6,471 nucleotides of DNA from Rhodocyclaceae bacterium (GTDB lineage: Bacteria; Pseudomonadota; Gammaproteobacteria; Burkholderiales; Rhodocyclaceae): assembly GCA_016791085.1 (NCBI GenBank), contig JAEUNN010000423.1, positions 1 through 6,471 on the forward strand. Direction: 5' to 3'. A model generated the notes under the pieces. It searched no databases and was not told where the DNA came from. It was given only the letters and a program-made list of their open reading frames with translations. Made by a program: the position numbers and the translations under genes. This document shows, in pieces, positions 1-6,426 of the stretch; the first letter of the stretch is position 1, and each line of letters opens with the position of its first letter.

Positions 1-7
1 CAAGTAA
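1..7 (+). CDS. Probable 3' end of the cytochrome c oxidase subunit II gene (partial)
   Basis: Only a Lys codon and a TAA stop (5-7) are visible, so the sequence alone cannot identify the product. The assignment is inferred from context: in proteobacterial aa3 oxidase clusters the subunit II gene (ctaC/coxB) usually lies directly upstream of ctaD. The 36-base gap to ctaD contains the ctaD ribosome binding site and no visible terminator, which fits co-transcription. Confidence 0.3.
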
Positions 8-35
8 GCCGGCGTATTCCGCAAACACAGAATCC

Positions 36-40
36 AGGAG
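36..40 (+). promoter_or_regulatory. Ribosome binding site of ctaD
   Basis: AGGAG precedes the two consecutive ATG codons at 44 and 47. The 6-base spacing to the second ATG is closer to optimal than the 3-base spacing to the first, so the protein may lack one N-terminal Met compared with the longest reading. Confidence 0.7.
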
Positions 41-43
41 AGC

Positions 44-1639
<1,596 letters not shown>

Positions 1640-1644
1640 GCGGC

Positions 1645-1770
1645 ATGCAACACAGTGTGCCAGCCGACGTGGACAAGCGCCGCGAAAACCTGCGCCTTGC
1701 GCTGGGGTTGGCCTTGGTCGCGGTGGCGTTTTTCGTCGGCTTCATGCTCAAGGTGTGGTGGATGAAATGA
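1645..1770 (+). CDS. Small single-helix membrane protein, cytochrome oxidase small assembly protein type
   Basis: This 41-residue protein starts five bases after the ctaD stop and ends in an ATGA overlap with ctaG. Residues 1-17 are polar and basic (DKRRENLR), residues 18-36 form one hydrophobic helix, and the end is KVWWMK. By the positive-inside rule the basic N-terminus should be cytoplasmic. Tiny genes with this layout lie between ctaD and ctaG in many betaproteobacteria and are labelled cytochrome oxidase small assembly protein. The role is inferred from position; no catalytic or metal-binding residues are present. The only start that fits the gap is ATG at 1645. Upstream bases give at best a weak Shine-Dalgarno (GTGAG at 1635-1639), so translation may depend on reinitiation after ctaD. 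Confidence 0.8.
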   Translation: MQHSVPADVDKRRENLRLALGLALVAVAFFVGFMLKVWWMK

Positions 1771-2309
1771 GCGTGCTCGCGCAAAATTCGCGCACGCTGT
1801 GGCGCCTGTCGGGCATGGCCGTGGTGATGTTCGCCTTCGGCTTTGCCTTGGTGCCGTTTTATTACCGTATCTGTGAAGCGCTGGGCGTGAATAACCTGGT
1901 CGGCCGCGCCGACGCTTCGGTGGCCAATACCCAGGTCGATTACAGCCGCAGCGTGAGCATCGAATTCGACACCAACACGCGCGATTTGCCCTGGAATTTC
2001 CGTGCTTTGAGCAACGTGCGCGATGTCCATCCGGGCCAGCTGGTGCAGGTCGATTTCGAAGTCGTGAACACGCGTGGCGATCCGGTCACGGGCCAGGCCA
2101 TACCGAGTTTCAGTCCGGCTCGTGCGGCACAGTATTTCCACAAGCTCGACTGTTTTTGTTTCGATCGCCAGACCCTCAAGGCCGGCGAGCGGCGCGTGAT
2201 GCCGGTGGTATTCGTGCTGGACCGTAACGTTCCGCCCGACCTGGGTACGGTAACCCTGTCGTATACGTTTTTCGACGTGCCGGCCGCCGCGGGCGGTGGC
2301 AAGACATGA
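1767..2309 (+). CDS. ctaG: Cytochrome c oxidase assembly protein CtaG/Cox11 (CuB copper chaperone)
   Basis: Cox11/CtaG proteins are inner-membrane-anchored periplasmic copper proteins that deliver copper to the CuB site of subunit I. Of 180 residues, 14-33 form the single N-terminal transmembrane helix. A conserved-position Cys (C36) follows, then a beta-rich periplasmic domain. The hallmark CFCF copper motif is at 129-132 (C129, C131), preceded by a family-typical GQAIPSFSP stretch (109-117) and AAQYFHKLD. Length is normal. A GTG at 1755 would add four residues, but ATG at 1767 forms an ATGA overlap with the upstream 41-aa gene and matches the usual N-terminus, so it is preferred. Lying directly behind ctaD fits its role in maturing that subunit. 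Confidence 0.96.
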   Translation: MSVLAQNSRTLWRLSGMAVVMFAFGFALVPFYYRICEALGVNNLVGRADASVANTQVDYSRSVSIEFDTNTRDLPWNFRALSNVRDVHPGQLVQVDFEVVNTRGDPVTGQAIPSFSPARAAQYFHKLDCFCFDRQTLKAGERRVMPVVFVLDRNVPPDLGTVTLSYTFFDVPAAAGGGKT

Positions 2310-2521
2310 ATGAGCCCGACCCGCAGCCGCGCCGCGCCACCCTGTTCGACACGCTGCGTGCCGTGCTGGGGGCCTTCGTGGGGATACGCAAGCGCTCGAG
2401 CGGCGACTTCGACATGGGCTCGCTCAATCCGGTCCACGTGGTTATCATCGGCGTCGCAGCAGCTGCAATTTTCGTGCTGACTATCGTGTTCGTCGTGCGC
2501 ATGATCGTCAGTTCGGTATAA
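2306..2521 (+). CDS. DUF2970 family small membrane protein
   Basis: This 71-residue protein begins at an ATGA overlap with ctaG. The N-terminal third is polar and charged. A conserved-looking stretch, AVLGAFVGIRKRSSGDFDMG (19-38), leads through SLNPVHVV into one hydrophobic helix (about 43-67). This matches the DUF2970 family as I recall it; members are typically 60-80 residues and often sit between ctaG and the subunit III gene in beta- and gammaproteobacteria. Biochemical function is unknown. Its position suggests a helper in oxidase assembly or stability, which is inference only. There are no Cys or metal-binding clusters. Stop is TAA (2519-2521), 19 bases before the subunit III start. Confidence 0.88.
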   Translation: MNEPDPQPRRATLFDTLRAVLGAFVGIRKRSSGDFDMGSLNPVHVVIIGVAAAAIFVLTIVFVVRMIVSSV

Positions 2522-2527
2522 ACGTTC

Positions 2528-2534
2528 AGGAGGT
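2528..2534 (+). promoter_or_regulatory. Strong ribosome binding site of subunit III gene
   Basis: AGGAGGT is a near-perfect match to the 16S anti-Shine-Dalgarno and lies 6 bases before the ATG at 2541. It is the strongest initiation site in the left operon, where the preceding small genes rely on overlaps. It may let subunit III be made in stoichiometry with subunit I. Confidence 0.85.
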
Positions 2535-2540
2535 AAAACA

Positions 2541-3401
2541 ATGAGTCAACAACAACATCAGGCGCCCTACTATTACGTGCCCGCCCCCTCCGCATCGATG
2601 ATCTGGGGGTCCGGCGCGCTGCTCTGTCTCGCCTTGGGCACCATATTCTGGATCAACGGAAAAGGCGTCGGCCCCTGGCTGGTTCTGGCCGGGTTCGGCC
2701 TGCTGCTGGTCATGCTGCGCAAGTGGTTCGCCTCGGTGATCGGCGAATCCGAAAGCGGGTCTTACTCCAAGCGCGTGGACGTGTCGTTCCGCTGGAGCAT
2801 GAGCTGGTTCATCTTTTCCGAAGTCATGTTTTTCGCAGCGTTTTTCGGCGCCCTGTTCTATGCACGCGTGCTGTCGGTGCCGGATTTGGCCACGCTGGAA
2901 AGCCAGGCGCTGCTGTGGCCGGGCGCCAAAACCGCCTGGCCGAATGCCGGTCCGGCGTTCCGCGAAATGTTCTCGCCCATGCACGCCATGGGCATTCCGG
3001 CCATCAATACGCTGTTGCTGCTCAGTTCCGGCGTGACGCTCACCTGGGCGCACTGGGGCCTGCTCGAAAACAAGCGCGGCCAGCTCAAGATGGGGCTGTT
3101 CGCAACCATCGCGCTGGGCGTGGTATTCCTGTTCCTGCAGGCGTACGAATATTTCGAGGCTTACCAGCACCTGAACCTCAAGCTCACGACGGGAATTTAC
3201 GGTTCCACGTTCTTCCTGCTGACGGGGTTCCACGGCTTCCACGTGACCTTGGGCGCGATCATGCTCACGGTGATCTTTTTCCGCGTCATGAAAGGCCACT
3301 TCCGGCCCGATCACCACTTCGGCTTCGAGGGCGTCGCCTGGTACTGGCACTTCGTGGACGTGGTGTGGCTGTTGCTGTTCATATTCGTCTATTGGCTCTG
3401 A
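2541..3401 (+). CDS. ctaE: Cytochrome c oxidase subunit III
   Basis: Subunit III is part of the three-subunit oxidase core. It binds lipids and supports proton uptake and turnover stability of subunit I. The 286-residue protein has seven hydrophobic segments, at about 20-38, 44-60, 87-109, 151-172, 184-203, 221-247 and 266-285, as in full-length family members. E94 in FIFSEVMFF is the conserved membrane carboxylate of the family. GFHGFHV (229-235, H231 and H234) and the C-terminal WYWHFVDVVW block (268-277) are signature motifs. An insert between helices 3 and 4 (about 110-150) is typical of the beta/gamma form. The start at 2541 is fixed by AGGAGGT six bases upstream. It is the last gene of the left operon; a terminator follows 80 bases after the stop. 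The same gene is also called coxC or coxIII. Confidence 0.97.
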   Translation: MSQQQHQAPYYYVPAPSASMIWGSGALLCLALGTIFWINGKGVGPWLVLAGFGLLLVMLRKWFASVIGESESGSYSKRVDVSFRWSMSWFIFSEVMFFAAFFGALFYARVLSVPDLATLESQALLWPGAKTAWPNAGPAFREMFSPMHAMGIPAINTLLLLSSGVTLTWAHWGLLENKRGQLKMGLFATIALGVVFLFLQAYEYFEAYQHLNLKLTTGIYGSTFFLLTGFHGFHVTLGAIMLTVIFFRVMKGHFRPDHHFGFEGVAWYWHFVDVVWLLLFIFVYWL

Positions 3402-3481
3402 GCGACACGAATCATCCGAAGGAGGAGGAGGGGGCAAAACCACATATACCCCCCGGTCGACACTGAGGGTATCGACCACTC
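3402..3481 (+). other. 3' untranslated segment with purine run and alternative hairpins
   Basis: Between the subunit III stop and the terminator there is a purine block with repeated GGAG (about 3419-3434). It resembles a ribosome binding site, but no start codon lies at a useful distance. Two mutually exclusive short stems follow: ATACCC (3446-3451) with GGGTAT (3467-3472), and GGTCGA (3455-3460) with TCGACC (3472-3477). No function can be assigned; they could stabilise the operon's 3' end. Confidence 0.4.
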
Positions 3482-3510
3482 GCGCCGCACAGTGTGCGGC
3501 GCTTTTATTT
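3482..3510 (+). terminator. Rho-independent terminator of the ctaD-ctaE operon
   Basis: A perfect 9-bp GC-rich stem (GCGCCGCAC 3482-3490 with GTGCGGCGC 3494-3502) closes a three-base loop and is followed by TTTTATTT. It works for plus-strand transcripts. On the minus strand there is no T-run after the stem, so it does not look like an intrinsic terminator for the opposing DUF2909 gene. Confidence 0.93.
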
Positions 3511-3516
3511 GCTGAA

Positions 3517-3711
3517 TCAGAGGTGGTCGGAAATCAGACCGAAGTGGTAAGCCGCCATCAGCATGAGGAACAGGAACACGGATAGTCCCACACGCATGGT
3601 TAGCGCCTTGACGGCGCGCCTGGATTGGCCTTTGTCCTTGAACACGAAGAACAGGGCGGAAAACAGGCTGATCAATATGAACGCCAGAAACAGCAGAACC
3701 AGATATCGCAT
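3517..3711 (-). CDS. DUF2909 twin-transmembrane small protein
   Basis: This 64-residue protein on the opposite strand converges on the subunit III gene. Two hydrophobic helices (about 2-24 and 41-58) flank a basic loop, FKDKGQSRRAVKALTMR (24-40). That suggests a hairpin with a cytoplasmic loop and both ends in the periplasm. Sequence style and locus match the DUF2909 / twin transmembrane family, found beside oxidase assembly genes in beta- and gammaproteobacteria; its function is unknown. An in-frame TAA lies three codons upstream (complement of 3718-3720), so ATG at 3711 is the only reasonable start. No clear Shine-Dalgarno precedes it, and a short-leader or leaderless mRNA is possible. Opposite orientation to both blocks means it has its own promoter. 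Confidence 0.88.
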   Translation of the reverse strand: MRYLVLLFLAFILISLFSALFFVFKDKGQSRRAVKALTMRVGLSVFLFLMLMAAYHFGLISDHL

Positions 3712-3779
3712 TTCGAATTACGCGCGCGGCGAGTGAAGCAGCCGGATTCCCCGGCGCTAGCGGGACCTCGCTGCAATGC

Positions 3780-3799
3780 GACCGATTATCCTACATTCC
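3780..3799 (+). repeat. Intergenic repeat, copy 1
   Basis: The sequence is GACCGATTATCCTACATTCC. It matches copy 2 at 19 of 20 positions. Its reverse complement, extended to CTGAGGAATGTAGGATAAT (3785-3803), matches the copy over the SURF1 start at 17 of 19 positions. Confidence 0.75.
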
Positions 3800-3868
3800 T
3801 CAGGTGGACGCGCCCAGGCTGCGCGCGCGGCGTTCAGGCCGTTGCGCGCACCCCTCGCCCGTTACCCG

Positions 3869-3888
3869 GACCGATCATCCTACATTCC
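3869..3888 (+). repeat. Intergenic repeat, copy 2
   Basis: The sequence is GACCGATCATCCTACATTCC, a direct repeat of copy 1 with one T-to-C change, 89 bases further on. The bases following the two copies differ, so the conserved unit ends at about the final CC. Confidence 0.75.
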
Positions 3889-3960
3889 CTAGTCGACCGC
3901 TTCGATACCCCAATAAAGCCCTGAAATGCTTGATCTTCTTTCGCCTTGGCGAGAGCACCG

Positions 3961-3969
3961 AGGAGGTGA
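3961..3969 (+). promoter_or_regulatory. Orphan full-length Shine-Dalgarno-like sequence
   Basis: AGGAGGTGA is fully complementary to the 16S rRNA 3' tail, but no ATG, GTG or TTG lies 4-12 bases downstream. The next ATG (3987) is 17 bases away and opens a 24-codon frame ending at 4061 (residues MARPARRLSSLLLLAG and on, ending in RRRV). A leader peptide is conceivable but the spacing is poor. Confidence 0.3.
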
Positions 3970-4043
3970 GCCCCGCTACGCACCCGATGGCACGACCGGC
4001 GCGCCGCCTGTCGTCGTTGCTCCTCCTTGCAGGGAGCGACCAT

Positions 4044-4074
4044 GCGCGTCGTCGCGTCTAGCCAGACGACGCGC
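4044..4074 (+). repeat. 10-bp perfect inverted repeat in the SURF1 leader
   Basis: GCGCGTCGTC (4044-4053) pairs perfectly with GACGACGCGC (4065-4074) around an 11-base loop. No T-run follows, so it is not an intrinsic terminator. It lies 42 bases before the preferred SURF1 start and directly after an alternative ATG (4042) that has its own AGGGAG ribosome binding site. It could be an mRNA structure or a protein-binding site. Confidence 0.6.
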
Positions 4075-4099
4075 CAGCCGCACCCTCGGATGCGTCCAA

Positions 4100-4118
4100 C
4101 TGAGGAATGCAGGATCAT
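4100..4118 (-). repeat. Intergenic repeat, copy 3 (inverted, overlaps SURF1 start)
   Basis: On the plus strand this reads CTGAGGAATGCAGGATCAT, 17 of 19 identical to the reverse complement of copy 1. It includes the GAGGA that may serve as the SURF1 Shine-Dalgarno (4102-4106) and the first two bases of its ATG, so it lies in the translation initiation region. Confidence 0.6.
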
Positions 4119-4821
4119 GACTTACCGTTTCAGGCCAGCGCTGTTGCCCGGCATTGCCGCCGCGATCATGCTGGGCGTGACGCTGGGCGCCGGGCGCTGG
4201 CAGCTTGCGCGGGCGCATTACAAGGAGCAGTTGCGCGAGCGCTTCGAGGCAGCACAGTCCATGCCTCCGGTCGAGATCGGCGGCGCGGAACTGGACGCGC
4301 GCGAACTCGAGTTCCATCCGGCCACGGCAACTGGGCGCTGGTTGCCCGAATATGCCATCCTGCTCGACAATCGCGTGCAGGGCGGCGTCGCCGGCTATGA
4401 ACTCCTGATGCCCCTGCAATTGGCCGGAAGCACCCGCGTGCTGCTGGTAAACCGCGGCTGGGTGCGCTCCGGCGGGCGTCGCGAGCGCTTGCCGGAAGTG
4501 GCGACGCCGGCCGGCGAGTTGCGTGTGAGCGGGCGCGTGCGCATTCCCGGCGGCCGCTTTATGGAACTTGCGCCGGAAGCGGCCGGCAGCCGCATCTGGC
4601 AAAACCTCACGCTGGAGCGCTATGCCGGCTGGTCCGGACTGGCCTTGCAGCCATTTGTACTGGAGCAGACTTCTGCCGCCGAGGATGGCCTGGTGCGCGA
4701 CTGGCCGGCGGTGGATTTCGGCACGGACCGCCATTACGGCTATGCGCTGCAGTGGTTTGCATTCGCCGCGATAACGGTGTTTTTGTTCCTGTTTTTATCT
4801 TTGCGCAAACTACCCGCATGA
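4117..4821 (+). CDS. SURF1 family cytochrome oxidase biogenesis protein
   Basis: SURF1 (Shy1) proteins are inner-membrane factors that help insert haem a into subunit I. From ATG 4117 the protein has 234 residues, normal for bacterial SURF1. Helix 1 is at about 8-25, a periplasmic domain follows, and helix 2 is at about 211-229. Family motifs seen: GRWQLARAHYKEQL (26-39), LLDNRV (82-87), LLVNRGWV (109-116) and HYGYALQWFAFA (206-217). The start is not fully fixed. ATG 4042 in the same frame would give 259 residues and has AGGGAG five bases upstream, but the added 25 residues are Arg/Pro-rich and unlike the family. ATG 4117 has GAGGA at 4102-4106, ten bases away. It is the first gene of the right block; its stop overlaps the next start (ATGA). 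Confidence 0.93.
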   Translation: MTYRFRPALLPGIAAAIMLGVTLGAGRWQLARAHYKEQLRERFEAAQSMPPVEIGGAELDARELEFHPATATGRWLPEYAILLDNRVQGGVAGYELLMPLQLAGSTRVLLVNRGWVRSGGRRERLPEVATPAGELRVSGRVRIPGGRFMELAPEAAGSRIWQNLTLERYAGWSGLALQPFVLEQTSAAEDGLVRDWPAVDFGTDRHYGYALQWFAFAAITVFLFLFLSLRKLPA

Positions 4822-5381
4822 AACTTGCCCCGCGTACCACGCTATTACTGATCGCTGCGATCTGCGTTTTGCCTTTCCTCGGTTCCACGCTGGCCTACAA
4901 ATTCTGGCGGCCCGATACGACCATCAATTACGGCGAACTGGTCACGCCGCGGCCGCTGCCGGCCGCCACCTTGCCTGCGCCCGACGGCGGCAAATTCGAT
5001 ACGGCCAGCCTGCGCGGGCGTTGGGTGCTGGTCCAGGTCGATGAAGCGTCCTGCGACGAGCGCTGCCGCTACAAACTTTATTCGATGCGTCAGGTGCGCG
5101 CCGCGGTGGGCAAGGACATGACGCGCATCGAGCGCCTCTGGCTCATGCCGGCGGCCGGCCGGCCGGATGAGGAATTGCTGCGCGCCGTGCCGGGCATGCA
5201 GATCGCCGCGGCGCCCTCCGCCGACATGCAGGCCTGGTTCGCACCGGCGACCGAGTTGCGCGACCATATCTGGCTGGTCGATCCGCTCGGCAATGTCATG
5301 ATGCGCTACCCGGCGCGGCCGGACGGCAAAGCCATGATTCGCGACATCGAACGCCTGCTCAAATATTCGCGCGCCGGTTAG
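4818..5381 (+). CDS. SCO-like membrane-anchored thioredoxin-fold protein
   Basis: This 187-residue protein starts at an ATGA overlap with SURF1. An uncleaved signal anchor (about 7-27) is followed by a periplasmic domain. LRGRWVLVQVDEASCDERC (65-83) resembles the first strand and helix of SCO/thioredoxin folds. C79 and C83 form a CxxxC motif, and H150 stands just before IWLVDPLGN (151-159), where SCO1/SenC copper proteins have their conserved His before a DPxG turn. That supports a copper or redox role in CuA or oxidase maturation. The Cys-to-His distance (67 residues) is shorter than in classical SCO proteins (about 86), so it is a compact relative rather than a standard SCO1. Homologues in betaproteobacterial oxidase clusters are usually annotated as hypothetical or transmembrane proteins. 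No Shine-Dalgarno is visible; translation is probably coupled to SURF1. Confidence 0.85.
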   Translation: MKLAPRTTLLLIAAICVLPFLGSTLAYKFWRPDTTINYGELVTPRPLPAATLPAPDGGKFDTASLRGRWVLVQVDEASCDERCRYKLYSMRQVRAAVGKDMTRIERLWLMPAAGRPDEELLRAVPGMQIAAAPSADMQAWFAPATELRDHIWLVDPLGNVMMRYPARPDGKAMIRDIERLLKYSRAG

Positions 5382-5394
5382 GCCGCCTCATTCC

Positions 5395-5408
5395 GTACTT
5401 CGAAGTAC
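5395..5408 (+). repeat. 14-base perfect palindrome before ctaA
   Basis: GTACTTCGAAGTAC is a perfect palindrome ending four bases before the ctaA ATG. It occupies the place where a Shine-Dalgarno would be expected. As RNA it can form a 5-bp stem with a UCGA loop; as DNA it could be a site for a dimeric protein. No known operator was recognised. Confidence 0.6.
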
Positions 5409-5412
5409 CGCC

Positions 5413-6426
5413 ATGTTTTATCGCAAACTTGTACTTGCCACCACCGTCCTGACTTTTTTGCTGATTGTGCTGGGCGCCTATGTGCGCCTGTCCGACGCCG
5501 GCCTGGGCTGCCCGGACTGGCCCGGCTGCTACGGCAAAGCCAGCGTGATCCATGCCGCCGACGACATTGCGCGCGCCGAGGCGGCCAACCCCGATGGGCC
5601 GGTTACCGTCGCCAAGGCCTGGAAAGAAATGCTGCACCGTTATCTGGCCGGCAGCGTGGGCCTGTGCATACTGGCGATCGCCTGGCTCGCCTGGCGCGCC
5701 CCGCAGCGCGCGCGCCATGGACCGCTGTTGGCCACCGCGCTGGTGGGTGTGGTGGTGTTGCAGGGACTGTTCGGCAAATGGACCGTTACGATGCTGCTCA
5801 AGCCGGCCATCGTGACCGGCCACCTGATCGGCGGCATGACCACGCTGGCGCTACTGGTGTGGCTGTGCGCGCGCGAACTGTATGTGCCGTCGCCGCCGCG
5901 CCAACTGCCGCTTGCGGCCTGCCGGCTGGGCTTGGTGCTGCTGGCCCTGCAAATCGCGCTGGGAGGCTGGGTAAGCACCAATTACGCGGCGCTGGCGTGC
6001 CCGGACCTGCCGCTGTGCCGCGGCGAGGTCTGGCCGGCGATGGATTGGCACAATGCTTTCCATGTCGTGCGCGAACTGGGCCGCACCGCGGCCGGCGACA
6101 TGCTGAGCACCGAGGCGCTCACCGCCATACATTGGGCGCACCGCCTGGGCGCACTGATCGTCGCGGCCTATCTGCTGGCCTTGGGCGTCCGGCTTGCCGG
6201 CACCGGCACGCGCGCGCTGGGCGCATGGCTGATTGCGGCCGTGCTGCTGCAGTTTTCGCTGGGGCTGGCCAACGTGGCATTCAGCCTGCCGCTGCTTTTG
6301 GCGGTACTGCATAACGCCGGTGCGGCGCTCCTGGTTTCCTTGATGGTCGTGGTAAACTTCGCCGCCGGGCCGAAAGCCCGCACTCAGTCTACATCCGGAG
6401 TACGGCATGAAAGCCTTGCTGCTTGA
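5413..6426 (+). CDS. ctaA: Haem A synthase (COX15/CtaA family)
   Basis: Haem A synthase oxidises the C8 methyl of haem o to a formyl group, giving haem a for subunit I. The 337-residue protein has eight hydrophobic segments, at about 5-25, 76-95, 105-122, 133-153, 168-188, 244-262, 268-288 and 294-315. These form two four-helix halves as in the family. Haem-ligand histidines are H75 (in the ExxHR motif with E72), H137 (VTGHLIGG), H243 (HWAHRLG) and H300 (LHNAG). Periplasmic Cys pairs C33/C39 (GCPDWPGC) and C196/C202 (ACPDLPLC) match the conserved pairs seen in many bacterial enzymes. GGWVSTNYAALACPD (184-198) is a family signature. The gene begins 31 bases after the SCO-like gene with no clear Shine-Dalgarno, only the palindrome. 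Its end overlaps ctaB by 20 bases. Confidence 0.97.
   Translation: MFYRKLVLATTVLTFLLIVLGAYVRLSDAGLGCPDWPGCYGKASVIHAADDIARAEAANPDGPVTVAKAWKEMLHRYLAGSVGLCILAIAWLAWRAPQRARHGPLLATALVGVVVLQGLFGKWTVTMLLKPAIVTGHLIGGMTTLALLVWLCARELYVPSPPRQLPLAACRLGLVLLALQIALGGWVSTNYAALACPDLPLCRGEVWPAMDWHNAFHVVRELGRTAAGDMLSTEALTAIHWAHRLGALIVAAYLLALGVRLAGTGTRALGAWLIAAVLLQFSLGLANVAFSLPLLLAVLHNAGAALLVSLMVVVNFAAGPKARTQSTSGVRHESLAA
6397..6400 (+). promoter_or_regulatory. Ribosome binding site of ctaB inside ctaA
   Basis: GGAG lies six bases before the ATG at 6407, within the last codons of ctaA. It fixes the ctaB start despite the 20-base overlap and indicates that ctaB can initiate on its own. Confidence 0.65.

Larger units (their letters stand above)
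3712..4116. other. Divergent intergenic region between the DUF2909 gene and SURF1
   Basis: No convincing protein gene lies in these 405 bases. Reading frames crossing it are Arg/Pro/Ala-rich with no recognisable motif and no family resemblance. The region must carry the promoters of the minus-strand DUF2909 gene and of the SURF1-ctaB block, but I see no sigma70 -35/-10 pair I would defend. It contains two direct repeats plus one inverted copy near the SURF1 start, a 5-bp stem (GCCGG 3741-3745 with CCGGC 3751-3755), an orphan AGGAGGTGA (3961-3969) and a 10-bp stem (4044-4074). The stretch around 3880-3940 is relatively AT-rich and is the likeliest promoter area. Confidence 0.7.

Noticed and set aside
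1755..1766. GTG start for ctaG four codons upstream
   Set aside because: The ATG at 1767 gives the usual ATGA coupling and family-like N-terminus; the GTG adds only MVDE inside the preceding gene.
2526..3479. Minus-strand open frame of 317 codons opposite the subunit III gene
   Set aside because: It is a shadow of a conserved gene, with a Gln/His/Glu-rich product and no recognisable domain. It would also run across the terminator region.
3482..3510. Bidirectional terminator also serving the DUF2909 gene
   Set aside because: The stem is symmetric, but on the minus strand the bases after it are GAGTGGTC with no T-run, so intrinsic termination in that direction is not supported.
3892..3958. 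Possible sigma70 promoter pieces (GTCGAC or TTGATC with AATAAA)
   Set aside because: Spacings are wrong: about 13-14 bases for one pair, and no -10 at 17 bases for the other. No promoter was called.
4042..4116. N-terminal extension of SURF1 from ATG 4042
   Set aside because: Despite a good AGGGAG site, the extra 25 residues are Arg/Pro-rich and do not fit bacterial SURF1 N-termini, which begin just before helix 1. Kept only as an alternative start.
3834..4118. Minus-strand frame of 94 codons in the SURF1 upstream region
   Set aside because: It overlaps the repeats and hairpin, has no family resemblance, and its Arg/Gly/Ala-rich composition is typical of a chance frame.
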